Assembly (NCBI RefSeq): GCF_004211145.1 | Contig: NZ_SEBS01000018.1 | Coordinates: 1-64,000 of the forward strand | DNA length: 64,000 nucleotides | Direction: 5' to 3' | From: Flavobacterium sp. | GTDB taxonomy: Bacteria > Bacteroidota > Bacteroidia > Flavobacteriales > Flavobacteriaceae | In this document: one piece after another, positions 1-8,314 of the stretch | How positions within the stretch are numbered: position 1 is the first letter of the stretch | How the letters are laid out: every line of letters starts with the position of its first letter | The notes under the pieces: model-generated | What the model was told of the DNA's origin: nothing | Seen by the model: only the letters and a program-made list of their open reading frames with translations | The model's database searches: none | Made by a program: the position numbers and the translations under genes

Positions 1-81
1 GTTTTTTACTAAACAATACGATTTTGCGCGTACGTAAAGTCATCTTTTTGACCGACGAGAAAAAATCCGCCCAAAAATCCA

Positions 82-408
82 CTACAAATACTTTAAAAAC
101 CGCCATAAAGAACGAGATTCCAAATATCCGAAATCCGTTTCATTCGCATAAGCTTCGCGTTCGAAACTGATATTAAAATATGCTTTCTTGCGATCGCGAT
201 ATCGAATCACCCGAACCAAAAATTCCAAAAAATACCAAACGAAAAAAGGCAAGACCAATAATTCCGACTGTTGCCGTAAATGGATGCGCTCGTGATTGAT
301 GAGCACGTCGTCGGTTTTATGCTTTCCCGACGCGACGAGCACGAACGGATATACCGTAAAACCCAAGAATCCTTTCGGAATTAAATATTTCGCAACAATC
401 ACAATCAT
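82..408 (-). CDS. Small membrane-associated protein with HExxH-like motif (108 aa)
   Basis: Function unknown. The protein starts with a hydrophobic stretch (MIVIVAKYLIPKG), carries the segment INHERIHLRQQ, which contains a zincin-like HExxH (HERIH), and then a strongly hydrophobic helix (LLVLPFFVWYFLEFLVRVI) followed by a basic patch. A C-terminal FEREAYAN segment supplies a downstream glutamate of the kind that acts as third zinc ligand in zincins. I infer a minimal membrane zinc peptidase-like fold, but catalysis is not shown. I chose the ATG at 408 rather than an in-frame start at 459, because the longer form would run through the divergent gene that starts at 438. The 29-bp divergent spacer must hold both promoters. 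Confidence 0.6.
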   Translation of the reverse strand: MIVIVAKYLIPKGFLGFTVYPFVLVASGKHKTDDVLINHERIHLRQQSELLVLPFFVWYFLEFLVRVIRYRDRKKAYFNISFEREAYANETDFGYLESRSLWRFLKYL

Positions 409-423
409 TGCTTTCAAAGTTCC

Positions 424-431
424 TAAATTTG
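424..431 (+). promoter_or_regulatory. Candidate -7 element TAAATTTG
   Basis: TAAATTTG matches the Bacteroidota sigma-A -7 consensus TAnnTTTG. It lies 6 bp before the ATG at 438, which would make the mRNA nearly leaderless. No TTG -33 box is visible at the usual spacing, so the call is tentative. Confidence 0.35.
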
Positions 432-437
432 TGGCTA

Positions 438-617
438 ATGGACGGCGAAAATCAGGCAAATAAATTAATCGAAGGCGAAGATTACTATCTGACGCCCGAA
501 GGCTTCAAGGTATTTACCGAGAAATTCCACCTAAAACGCGGTCATTGCTGCCGCAGCGGTTGCCGACATTGTCCTTACGGTTACGACAAGAACACGAATA
601 CATTTAGAAAAAAATGA
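438..617 (+). CDS. DUF5522-like cysteine-rich small protein (59 aa)
   Basis: Small soluble protein. The N-terminal half is acidic (LIEGEDYYLTPEGFKVFTEKFHL) and the C-terminal half carries a compact cysteine/histidine cluster HCCRSGCRHCPYGY, typical of the DUF5522 family and probably metal-binding. The ATG at 438 is preferred over the upstream TTG at 408, which would add ten residues without family character and overlap the divergent gene. Its stop codon overlaps the start of urocanate hydratase in an ATGA arrangement, so the two are almost certainly translationally coupled. The role is unknown. The coupling suggests a link to histidine catabolism or simply co-expression. Confidence 0.75.
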   Translation: MDGENQANKLIEGEDYYLTPEGFKVFTEKFHLKRGHCCRSGCRHCPYGYDKNTNTFRKK

Positions 618-2608
618 CATTCCAAGAACAAATCCTCGAAGGAATTCCTTCCATTTTACCACAACCGAAGCCTTACGAGGCCAGCATCAACCACGCGCCC
701 AAACGCAAGGAAATCCTCTCGCCCGACGAGAAGAAACTCGCCATAAGGAATGCGTTGCGTTACTTCGACAAGAGCGACCACGCAGTCCTCGCAAAGGAAT
801 TTTCGAATGAACTCAACGCATACGGCCGAATTTACATGTACCGGTTCCGTCCCGATTACGAGATGAAGGCGCGACCATTGCACGAATATCCCGGAAAAAG
901 CGACCAGGCTAAGGCGATCATGCTCATGATCCAAAACAATTTGGATTACGCGGTCGCACAACATCCGCACGAATTGATCACGTATGGCGGAAACGGCGCG
1001 GTATTCTCGAACTGGGCGCAGTATCAGCTTACGATGAAATATTTGGCCGAAATGACGAACGAGCAAACACTCGTCATGTATTCGGGCCATCCGATGGGAT
1101 TGTTCCCGTCGCACAAAGAAGCACCGCGCGTCGTCGTGACCAACGGCATGATGATCCCCAATTATTCGAAACCCGACGATTGGGAGAAATTCAACGCGCT
1201 CGGCGTGACGCAATACGGCCAGATGACCGCCGGAAGTTATATGTATATCGGTCCGCAAGGCATCGTCCACGGCACGACGATCACCGTGATGAACGCGGGG
1301 CGAAAAATCGCGAAATCCGGAGAAGATTTGTCGGGCAAATTGTTCGTGACGTCGGGCCTCGGCGGAATGAGCGGCGCACAACCAAAAGCCGGAAACATCG
1401 CAGGAGTCATAACGGTTTGCGCCGAAGTCAATCCGAAAGCGGTCCAAACGCGCCATTCTCAAGGTTGGGTCGATGAAGTCATCGAAGATTTGGACGAATT
1501 GGTGACACGCGTGAATTCGGCGAAAAAAAATAAAGAAACCGTTTCGATCGCCTATTTGGGCAACGTCGTCGAAGTTTGGGAAAAATTCGATTCTGAAAAT
1601 GTTTATATCGATTTAGGTTCCGACCAAACGTCGCTCCACAATCCTTGGGCCGGCGGTTATTACCCAGCGGGAGTCGACTTTGAGACCGCTAAAACCATGA
1701 TGTCCGAACAACCTGGCCTGTTCAGGGAAAACGTGCAGCAATCGTTGCGCCGACATGCCGATGCCGTAAATAGACACACGGCAAAAGGAACGTATTTCTT
1801 CGATTACGGAAACGCGTTCCTGCTCGAATGTTCCCGAGCCGGAGCCGACGTTTTCGCTCCAAACGGCATCGATTTCAAATATCCGAGTTACGTTCAGGAT
1901 ATCTTGGGGCCGATGTGTTTCGACTACGGATTCGGCCCGTTCCGATGGGTTTGCACATCTTGCAAGCCCGAAGATTTGGCCAAGACCGACGCGATCGCAC
2001 TTTCGGTCCTCGAGGAAATGGTGAAATCGGCTCCATCGGAAATCAAGCAACAAATGGAAGACAACATCCGCTGGATCAAAGGCGCGCAACAGAACAAGCT
2101 TGTCGTCGGATCACAGGCCAGGATTTTATACGCCGACGCCGACGGACGCGCGAACATAGCCGAAGCGTTCAACCAAGCGATCGCGAAAGGCGAGATCAGC
2201 TATGTCGTTTTGGGTCGCGACCATCATGATGTTTCGGGTACGGATTCCCCATATCGCGAAACGTCGAACATCTATGACGGATCCCGTTTTACGGCCGACA
2301 TGGCAATACACAACGTCATTGGCGATAGTTTCCGTGGCGCGACTTGGGTAAGTATTCACAACGGCGGCGGAGTCGGCTGGGGCGAGGTAATTAACGGCGG
2401 CTTCGGCATGGTTCTTGATGGTTCCGACGAAGCTTACAAGCGCCTGAAATCCATGCTTTTCTGGGACGTGAACAACGGAATTTCGAGAAGAAGCTGGGCC
2501 AGGAACGATGAAGCGATTTTCGCCATCAAACGGGCAATGGAGCACGAACCACTTCTTAAAGTGACGCTCCCGAATCTCGTGGATGACGCGTTGCTCCAAA
2601 ATTTATAG
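614..2608 (+). CDS. hutU: Urocanate hydratase (urocanase), long form
   Basis: Converts urocanate to 4-imidazolone-5-propionate with tightly bound NAD+, the second step of histidine degradation in the cytosol. Recognisable segments include ITYGGNGAVFSNWAQ near the N-terminal third, MYSGHPMGLFPSHKEAPRVV, the glycine-rich SGLGGMSGAQPKA of the NAD site, and the catalytic-region block DILGPMCFDYGFGPFRWVC. At 664 aa it is about 100 residues longer than the roughly 555-aa proteobacterial enzyme; Bacteroidota often carry this longer version. It overlaps the DUF5522 gene by 4 bp (ATGA). No hutH, hutI or hutG is in the window, so the rest of the pathway must be elsewhere. Confidence 0.95.
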   Translation: MTFQEQILEGIPSILPQPKPYEASINHAPKRKEILSPDEKKLAIRNALRYFDKSDHAVLAKEFSNELNAYGRIYMYRFRPDYEMKARPLHEYPGKSDQAKAIMLMIQNNLDYAVAQHPHELITYGGNGAVFSNWAQYQLTMKYLAEMTNEQTLVMYSGHPMGLFPSHKEAPRVVVTNGMMIPNYSKPDDWEKFNALGVTQYGQMTAGSYMYIGPQGIVHGTTITVMNAGRKIAKSGEDLSGKLFVTSGLGGMSGAQPKAGNIAGVITVCAEVNPKAVQTRHSQGWVDEVIEDLDELVTRVNSAKKNKETVSIAYLGNVVEVWEKFDSENVYIDLGSDQTSLHNPWAGGYYPAGVDFETAKTMMSEQPGLFRENVQQSLRRHADAVNRHTAKGTYFFDYGNAFLLECSRAGADVFAPNGIDFKYPSYVQDILGPMCFDYGFGPFRWVCTSCKPEDLAKTDAIALSVLEEMVKSAPSEIKQQMEDNIRWIKGAQQNKLVVGSQARILYADADGRANIAEAFNQAIAKGEISYVVLGRDHHDVSGTDSPYRETSNIYDGSRFTADMAIHNVIGDSFRGATWVSIHNGGGVGWGEVINGGFGMVLDGSDEAYKRLKSMLFWDVNNGISRRSWARNDEAIFAIKRAMEHEPLLKVTLPNLVDDALLQNL

Positions 2609-2610
2609 CC

Positions 2611-2781
2611 ATGCAAAAACTCAGCAGTGTTTCATTGATGATTATGGGGACGGGATTTCTTCCGCTCGCGCTTCTTATTGAAAACGTATTGCTCCAGGCA
2701 TTCGTACTGCTGATATCAATGGTGCTTAATATCATGGCGATTGTTAGGAATTTGAAGGAGAAGCGAGAGAACAAACTGTAA
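2611..2781 (+). CDS. Small hydrophobic membrane protein (56 aa)
   Basis: A short open frame begins 2 bp after the hutU stop codon. It encodes MQKLSSVSLMIMGTGF followed by a long hydrophobic region with two probable membrane passes (LPLALLIENVLL and FVLLISMVLNIMAIV) and a charged tail KEKRENKL. The close spacing to hutU, the hydrophobic-then-basic layout and the 10-bp gap to the next gene support a real gene in the hut transcription unit. I do not recognise the family. It could be a small inner-membrane protein made with the histidine-degradation enzyme. Confidence 0.5.
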   Translation: MQKLSSVSLMIMGTGFLPLALLIENVLLQAFVLLISMVLNIMAIVRNLKEKRENKL

Positions 2782-2791
2782 ATTATCTGCT

Positions 2792-3331
2792 ATGAAAACT
2801 ATAAAATTTTTACCTGTTTTATTGCTCTTTGTGCTTGGCGCTTGCTCGTCGGTCAAAGTTGCATCCGACTACGACAAGAATGTCGATTTCACCCAATTCA
2901 AGACGTATGCGTTTTACAAGACGGGAATCGACAAGGCCGAAATTTCGGACCTCGACAAAAAACGCATCATGCGCGCGATCGAGGAAACCATGTCGGCAAA
3001 AGGATTTACCAAAAGTGAAAAACCCGACGTTCTCGTGAACATTTTCACCAAGGCGCGCCAACAAGTCGACGTAAACACATTCAACAACGGCTGGGGTTAC
3101 GGTTGGGGTTACGGATGGAACCCGTATATCTGGGGCGGCAACAGCACGTCGGTTTCCACTTACACCGAGGGAACGCTATTCATCGACCTCATCGACGCAA
3201 AGAAAAAAGAACTCGTTTGGCAAGGTGAAGGCGAAGGCGTCTTGACGAAAGACGTGGAAAAGAAAGATGAGCGCGTGATGGAATTCGTGTCGAAGATATT
3301 GGCGCAATATCCGCCGAGCAAGAAAAAATAA
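2792..3331 (+). CDS. DUF4136 domain lipoprotein
   Basis: Exported lipoprotein of 179 aa. The signal peptide is MKTIKFLPVLLLFVLGAC, with lipobox LGAC and Cys18 as the lipidated residue. The body matches DUF4136: a VASDYDKNVDFTQFKTYAF segment, then a conserved basic helix (DLDKKRIMRAIEETMSAKG), a YGWGYGWNP aromatic-glycine stretch, and a C-terminal WQGEGEG segment. Members are small periplasmic or outer-membrane lipoproteins of unknown role. It follows the small membrane protein by 10 bp and ends at a strong terminator at 3346-3383, so it probably closes the hutU unit or has its own internal promoter. Confidence 0.85.
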   Translation: MKTIKFLPVLLLFVLGACSSVKVASDYDKNVDFTQFKTYAFYKTGIDKAEISDLDKKRIMRAIEETMSAKGFTKSEKPDVLVNIFTKARQQVDVNTFNNGWGYGWGYGWNPYIWGGNSTSVSTYTEGTLFIDLIDAKKKELVWQGEGEGVLTKDVEKKDERVMEFVSKILAQYPPSKKK

Positions 3332-3345
3332 TTAAGATTTATTGA

Positions 3346-3383
3346 GGAAAATCGGTAATTGTCAAATTCTGATTTTCCTTTTT
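3346..3383 (+). terminator. Rho-independent terminator after DUF4136 gene
   Basis: Stem GGAAAATC (3346-3353) pairs with GATTTTCC (3371-3378) across a 17-nt loop and is followed by TTTTT. It sits 15 bp after the stop codon at 3331. Confidence 0.6.
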
Positions 3384-3387
3384 GCAT

Positions 3388-3420
3388 AAACCTCAAAGGT
3401 CTCAAAGACCTTTGAGGTTT
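3388..3420. repeat. Perfect 15-bp palindrome, REP-like or bidirectional terminator
   Basis: AAACCTCAAAGGTCT (3388-3402), a 3-nt loop, and its exact reverse complement (3406-3420). It lies 5 bp after the T-run of the previous terminator, so it is unlikely to be needed for termination. The perfect stem with tiny loop resembles dispersed palindromic repeats. A different palindrome of similar layout is at 56720-56751. Confidence 0.55.
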
Positions 3421-3506
3421 TTCATTTTCGCCATTTTATCGACGATTTCTGCACGTTTCAAAAAACCTCACCTCTTAAAATCTCGCGTTTACCTCAAAAA
3501 TTTTTA

Positions 3507-3533
3507 TTGACGAATCAGATGCCGTTACATTTG
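3507..3533 (+). promoter_or_regulatory. Promoter TTG-N16-TACATTTG for the candidate ncRNA
   Basis: TACATTTG at 3526-3533 is a perfect TAnnTTTG -7 element, and TTGAC at 3507-3511 is a good -33 box, spaced 16 bp. Transcription would start near 3540. The same TACATTTG occurs at 58179 and 58796. Confidence 0.55.
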
Positions 3534-3535
3534 CC

Positions 3536-3753
3536 CAACAACAAGTTCTAACAATAAGATACCTGTAAATACCAAACATTACAAAGGCGATAGACTCAAG
3601 TGCTGTCGCCTTTAAAAAACAACTTTCGGCGCGGTGAAATACCACATATTCAAAACGGCGCCCTGAAAGAAGCATTGATTGAATTTTGATTTATTTGTTG
3701 TTGTTGTTTTTTTTTAAACAAACCGTAGCCGCCCTAACGACTACGGTTTTTTT
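3536..3753 (+). ncRNA. Candidate structured RNA, about 180 nt, with closing stem and two hairpins
   Basis: No convincing open frame. CAACAACAAG (3536-3545) can pair with the TTTGTTGTTG stretch (3695-3704), which closes the molecule. Inside are hairpin 1 (AAAGGCGA 3583-3590 with TCGCCTTT 3606-3613) and hairpin 2 (CTTTCGGCGC with GCGCC-2nt-GAAAG, about 3622-3669). A run of T follows the closing stem (3707-3715), and a second terminator hairpin, AACCGTAG (3721-3728) with CTACGGTT (3741-3748) plus T7, backs it up. Promoter, pairing ends and T-tract together suggest an independent small RNA; the layout of paired ends recalls 6S RNA but the internal fold is not classic. The alternative is a leader or attenuator for the hydroxylase at 3818. 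Confidence 0.45.
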
Positions 3754-3817
3754 ATGATTTGTATTCATCCCTACTCGACTTGATTTTGTACTTTTACCAC
3801 AACCCAAGTAAAACGTT

Positions 3818-5578
3818 ATGAGTACCGATTTTGAGAGCAATCCATTGATAGACCGCCTTCCCGAGCATTTGAAGCAATTCATAAAGCCTCAGGATTACGA
3901 CGATTACACGCCCATAAATCAAGCCGTTTGGCGTTATGTGATGCGAAAAAATGTGGATTATCTTTCAAAAGTCGCACACAGTTCCTACCTCGAAGGTTTG
4001 CAGAAAACGGGCCTCGAAATCGACTCGATCCCGAACATGTACGGCATGAACCGAATCCTCAAGGAAATCGGTTGGGCCGCCGTGGCCGTCGACGGTTTTA
4101 TCCCGCCGAACGCGTTCATGGAATTCCAGGCATATAATGTTTTGGTCATCGCGTCCGACATCAGGCAACTCGAACACATCGAATACACGCCGGCTCCCGA
4201 TATCATTCACGAAGGCGCAGGTCACGCTCCTATCATCGCGAATCCTGAATACGCCGAATATTTGCGTCGCTTCGGAGAAATCGGATGCAAGGCGCTTTCG
4301 TCACATAAGGACTACGAATTATATGAAGCGATCCGACTGCTTTCCATCTTGAAGGAAGCCGAAGGAACGCCGACATCGGACATCGAAAAAGCTGAAAAAG
4401 CCGTCGAGGATCTACAGAACAACATGGGCGAACCCAGCGAAATGGCTCGCATCCGAAACCTGCACTGGTGGACTGTCGAATACGGTTTGATCGGAGAAGT
4501 CGAAAGCCCGAAAATCTATGGAGCAGGATTGTTATCATCAATTGGCGAAAGCGCGTGGTGCATGACCGACGCCGTCAAAAAAATCCCATACGACATCTCG
4601 GCCGCCGACCAAAGTTTCGACATCACCAAACCGCAACCTCAACTTTACGTCACGCCCGATTTCGCGCATTTGAACCTCGTGCTCGAGGAATTCGCGAACA
4701 CTATGGCATTGCGCACGGGAGGTTTGAGCGGCCTTCAGAAACTCATTGATTCAGAAGCAATCGGAACCATAGAATTAAGCACCGGAATCCAGATTTCGGG
4801 TCAATTCACGAACGTCATCGAAAATTCGGGAAAACCCGTTTACATACAAACTACAGGCAAAACAGCGCTGTCCTATCGCGAAAAAGAACTCGTCGGACAC
4901 GGTTCGGCGACACATAAGGACGGTTTCGGAAGCCCGATCGGCAAACTCAAGGGAATCAATCTCGCGATCGAAGACATGAGCCCGCGTGATTTGCGCGCAT
5001 ACGACATCTACGAGGCTGAAAAAGTAACGCTTGAGTTCGAAGGTGACATCACCGTAACCGGAGAAATCATTACCGGATCGCGAAATTTGCAAGGCGAAAT
5101 CATCCTGATAAGTTTCAAGAACTGCACGGTGACGCACAACGAAACGGTTTTGTTCCAACCTGACTGGGGAATCTACGATATGGCCGTCGGTAAAAAAGTC
5201 GTTTCGGCATTTTCAGGTCCGGCCGACGTAATGAGTTTCGACCTCATCACGCACGTGCCATCGTCGAAAACGATTAAAGCCAAAACATCGGACCAGCGCG
5301 ACGAACTCGAAAACCTATACAAAACGGTTCGCGACATCCGTGAAGGAAAAGATTCAGATAAGAAACTCGCCGACATCTTCGAAACCTTGAAAAACAACCA
5401 TCCGAAAGATTGGCTGTTGTCGGTCGAAATTGTCGAATTGCTGCACAACTCACATCAAGATGATTTAAAACAACAGGTTTTGGTTCATCTCGAAAACCTT
5501 AAAAACGAGCGTCCGAAAATCGCACATCTGATCAGCGGCGGCCTCGAACTCATTTTCGAGAAAGAAAAAGCGATCTAA
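3818..5578 (+). CDS. Aromatic amino acid hydroxylase (phenylalanine 4-monooxygenase-like), extended form
   Basis: Pterin-dependent, non-haem iron hydroxylase, most likely converting phenylalanine to tyrosine. The iron ligands are visible: PDIIHEGAGHAP gives His131 and His136, and WWTVEYGL gives Glu221, followed by the typical YGAGLLSSIGE segment. The spacing from His136 to Glu221 is about 85 residues, against roughly 40 in the human enzyme, because of a charged helical insert (about 160-208). After the catalytic core (about 20-310) there is a further region of about 270 residues of unknown function, including a short beta-rich part (EGDITVTGEIITGS) and a helical tail. At 586 aa it is twice the usual bacterial length. 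It is transcribed alone, with a candidate RNA upstream and a shared terminator downstream. Confidence 0.88.
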   Translation: MSTDFESNPLIDRLPEHLKQFIKPQDYDDYTPINQAVWRYVMRKNVDYLSKVAHSSYLEGLQKTGLEIDSIPNMYGMNRILKEIGWAAVAVDGFIPPNAFMEFQAYNVLVIASDIRQLEHIEYTPAPDIIHEGAGHAPIIANPEYAEYLRRFGEIGCKALSSHKDYELYEAIRLLSILKEAEGTPTSDIEKAEKAVEDLQNNMGEPSEMARIRNLHWWTVEYGLIGEVESPKIYGAGLLSSIGESAWCMTDAVKKIPYDISAADQSFDITKPQPQLYVTPDFAHLNLVLEEFANTMALRTGGLSGLQKLIDSEAIGTIELSTGIQISGQFTNVIENSGKPVYIQTTGKTALSYREKELVGHGSATHKDGFGSPIGKLKGINLAIEDMSPRDLRAYDIYEAEKVTLEFEGDITVTGEIITGSRNLQGEIILISFKNCTVTHNETVLFQPDWGIYDMAVGKKVVSAFSGPADVMSFDLITHVPSSKTIKAKTSDQRDELENLYKTVRDIREGKDSDKKLADIFETLKNNHPKDWLLSVEIVELLHNSHQDDLKQQVLVHLENLKNERPKIAHLISGGLELIFEKEKAI

Positions 5579-5587
5579 ATAAAAAAA

Positions 5588-5610
5588 GCCACCCGTCAAG
5601 GTGGCTTTTT
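5588..5610. terminator. Bidirectional terminator between convergent genes
   Basis: GCCACC (5588-5593), loop CGTCAA, GGTGGC (5600-5605), flanked by A-run on the left and T-run on the right. It serves the hydroxylase (plus) and the T9SS protein (minus), whose stops are 49 bp apart. Confidence 0.85.
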
Positions 5611-5626
5611 CTTTCATTCCTGTTTG

Positions 5627-8245
5627 TTATTTCTTGATCACTTTGACGGTTTTTACCGCGGTTCCCATATCGATGTAAATCAGATAAGTTCCCGCCGCGT
5701 AACCGCTAAAGTCAAGCTTTGTTTCGGTTGCATTCACGTCAGCCATGTGAACCAATTGCCCGATCATGTTGAGCACTCGGATTTTCGAAATTTCTTCGGT
5801 GAAACTGATGTTCACAAAATCCACGATCGGATTCGGATACACGCGCAATTCGTTTTTCGAAACTTCGCGCACATCGAGGCACGCGCCCTCGGAAACCGTT
5901 ACGCCGAGTCGCGTCGGGCTTTCACATGACGTCAGCGTTTGGGATGCGTAATACGTCGTTCCCGCGATGAGAAGCGTGCTGTTCGGCACGACATTTCCAC
6001 CTGAAGGCGCGTCGTACCAAATCACGTTGCTTCCATTCACGAGAAGCATTCCGACGGTTTCGAGTTCACAAAACGTTTGGCTTGCAAATCCTGTCGGAGC
6101 TGCGGTCGGGTTGATCGTTGCCGCAACCGCGACACGTGGCGACACGCAGGTTCCATTTGAAGATTCGACGTAATAAGTTGTCGATGTCGTCAAACTCGGC
6201 GTCACGAAACTCGCTCCGGTTGCCAGCGCCGAACCACCCGATGGCACGTCAAACCATTGAACCGTACCCGATGTAGCCGTGGCGCTGAGCGTCAAACTGC
6301 CGTAATCGCAGCGACTCGCCGGAACTGTTTGTGAAATGCTCGGTTGTTCGTTTACCGTAGCGACGACAGCGGTTCTTGGCGATGTACAGCCGTTGGACGA
6401 CGCTTCGACGTAATAGGTCGTGGTCGTGCCGATGTTGCCCGTCGAAAGACTCGTTCCGCTTCCCAGAATTTGTCCGCCCGATGGCAAACTGAACCACGAA
6501 AGCGTTCCGCCCGAAGCCGTCGCCTGTAACGTCATTGATCCGAAACCGCAGCGCGAAGCCGGAATTGTGTTCGTTACCGATGGCGTCGTATTGACAGTCG
6601 CAATCACTTCCGATCGCACCGAAACGCAATCACCATTCACCGATTCCACGTAATACGCGGTCGTATTCGTAAGCAGCGGCGTCGTGAATTGAATTCCGGA
6701 ACCCAAAACCGCTCCTCCGCTTGGCTGGCTGTACCAATTCAATATGCCCACGTTGGCCGATGCCGAAAGCGTTACCGAACCCGAATCGCATCGTTGTCCC
6801 GGAGTTACTGAAGTAATGCTCGGAATCGTGTTGATCGTTCCCGTAACCGCCGTTCTCGGCGACGAACAGTTCGCATTCGCAGCTTCCACATAATACGTGG
6901 TTGTGGCCGACAAACTCGTCGTGAATGTCGTGCCCGTAAACACGATACTTCCACCGGTTGGCTGGTCGTACCAGTTCAGGGTTGCCGTTCCGGTTGCGGC
7001 CAACGTTATAGAACCGGTTCCGCATCGTGACGCCGATGTAACCTGCGAAATTTCAGGAACCGAATTCACCGTCGCTACAACAGCCGTTCTTGGCGATGTA
7101 CATCCGCCGTTTGAAACCTCAGCGTAATATGTCGTCGTCGCGGTGATCGATGGCGTGGCGAAACTTGCGCCCGTACTCAAAGAGGTTCCCGCAGTCGGCT
7201 GTGAAAACCACGAGATCGTTCCGGCGCTTGCCGTTGCCTGTAAGGTTACCGAACCCGTTCCGCAGCGAGATCCGGGCGTCGCACTATTTATCGTCGGAAT
7301 TGGTTGTATCGTTGCAGTTACGGCTGTTCGAGGAGAAGCGCAACTTCCCGACGACGATCCGACGTAATACGTAGTCGTTCCCGAAAGCGATGGCGTCGTA
7401 AACGAGCTTCCGGTTCCCAAAACCGTTGTTGAAGTCTGGTCGGCGTACCAATTGATCGTACCCGCGTTCGCTGTTGCCGACAACGTGACCGAACCGTTTC
7501 CACAGCGTTCCCCCGGAGTCGTGGTTTGGATCGCCGGAATGACCGTAACCACGATAAAGTCGGTTTTGGTTTCGGTATTTGACCCGTTGTAGTTCGTCGC
7601 AATCAATGTTGCGCTGTATGTTCCCGGCGTGTTATACGTAATGGTCGGATTTTGCACGGTCGATGTCGCCGGAGTTCCGCCGGGGAAAGACCAGTTCCAC
7701 GCCGCGGGAACGTTCGTCGACGTATCGGTAAATGTCACCGAATTGCCCTGACACAAAGTTGTCGTGCTTGCCGTAAAGTCGGCATCGGGTGGCGTAACCG
7801 GGCAAATCGCCTGGATTCCCATCGAGAAACCGCTGCCACTGCTGCCGAAATAGGCGTAGAATTGCGGCGGATAACCGCAAACGCTCGCTTCCATCGTATT
7901 CACGTCGGCGCCATCGGCCGTCCCGCCCATGTAGGCGAAGAACGACGGTGGGATTCCGCACGATGTGGCCGCGAGCTCATTGACGTCGGCTCCATCGGAA
8001 CTTCCACCCAAATAAGCGAAGAACGACGGCGGCGTATTGCAACTTGTAGCCGACAATTCGTGCACGTCGGCACCATCGCTATTCCCGCCAAAATAGGCGT
8101 AATAAAACGACGGCATGCCGCAGGACGTATTCGAAAGCATCGATGTCGTTGCTCCGGCCGCACTGCCTCCGTTGTACTGGGCTATGGCGGAAATGCCGCA
8201 CAACACTAGCAACAAGGCATAGAAATGCTTGATTATTTTTTTCAT
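5627..8245 (-). CDS. Secreted repetitive T9SS protein with PKD and Ig-like repeats
   Basis: Large exported surface protein of 872 aa. The signal peptide (MKKIIKHFYALLLVLCGISAIAQ) is followed by four imperfect repeats of about 33 aa built on PxFFAYLGGSSDGADVNEL with a Ser-Cys start (about 38-150), a PKD domain (about 153-235, with TFTDTSTN and WNWSFPGGTP), then seven Ig-like repeats of about 75-80 aa starting (T/A)xxxRCGxGSxTL and containing TTTYYVE. The C-terminal 75 residues are a type A T9SS sorting domain (VYPNPIVDFVNISF to VKTVKVIKK). It lies 69 bp downstream of the SUMF1-fold gene, so both are probably read from the dyad-controlled promoter at 9.8 kb. The role is inferred as adhesin or surface display. 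Confidence 0.88.
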   Translation of the reverse strand: MKKIIKHFYALLLVLCGISAIAQYNGGSAAGATTSMLSNTSCGMPSFYYAYFGGNSDGADVHELSATSCNTPPSFFAYLGGSSDGADVNELAATSCGIPPSFFAYMGGTADGADVNTMEASVCGYPPQFYAYFGSSGSGFSMGIQAICPVTPPDADFTASTTTLCQGNSVTFTDTSTNVPAAWNWSFPGGTPATSTVQNPTITYNTPGTYSATLIATNYNGSNTETKTDFIVVTVIPAIQTTTPGERCGNGSVTLSATANAGTINWYADQTSTTVLGTGSSFTTPSLSGTTTYYVGSSSGSCASPRTAVTATIQPIPTINSATPGSRCGTGSVTLQATASAGTISWFSQPTAGTSLSTGASFATPSITATTTYYAEVSNGGCTSPRTAVVATVNSVPEISQVTSASRCGTGSITLAATGTATLNWYDQPTGGSIVFTGTTFTTSLSATTTYYVEAANANCSSPRTAVTGTINTIPSITSVTPGQRCDSGSVTLSASANVGILNWYSQPSGGAVLGSGIQFTTPLLTNTTAYYVESVNGDCVSVRSEVIATVNTTPSVTNTIPASRCGFGSMTLQATASGGTLSWFSLPSGGQILGSGTSLSTGNIGTTTTYYVEASSNGCTSPRTAVVATVNEQPSISQTVPASRCDYGSLTLSATATSGTVQWFDVPSGGSALATGASFVTPSLTTSTTYYVESSNGTCVSPRVAVAATINPTAAPTGFASQTFCELETVGMLLVNGSNVIWYDAPSGGNVVPNSTLLIAGTTYYASQTLTSCESPTRLGVTVSEGACLDVREVSKNELRVYPNPIVDFVNISFTEEISKIRVLNMIGQLVHMADVNATETKLDFSGYAAGTYLIYIDMGTAVKTVKVIKK

Positions 8246-8314
8246 CTGTCTGATTTTAAATTAGAATTCATCTTCGGGAAAAACTGAATTTTCCGTCACG
8301 ATCAAATCAGATGA

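Noticed and set aside
656..1462. Long open frame on the minus strand inside hutU (268 aa)
   Set aside because: It overlaps a full-length, well-conserved urocanase and its translation is Arg/His/Phe-rich with no recognisable domain, as expected of an antisense shadow.
3536..3715. Calling the candidate RNA 6S RNA
   Set aside because: Although the ends pair, the interior shows two separate hairpins rather than a long rod with a central bulge; the identity cannot be settled by eye.
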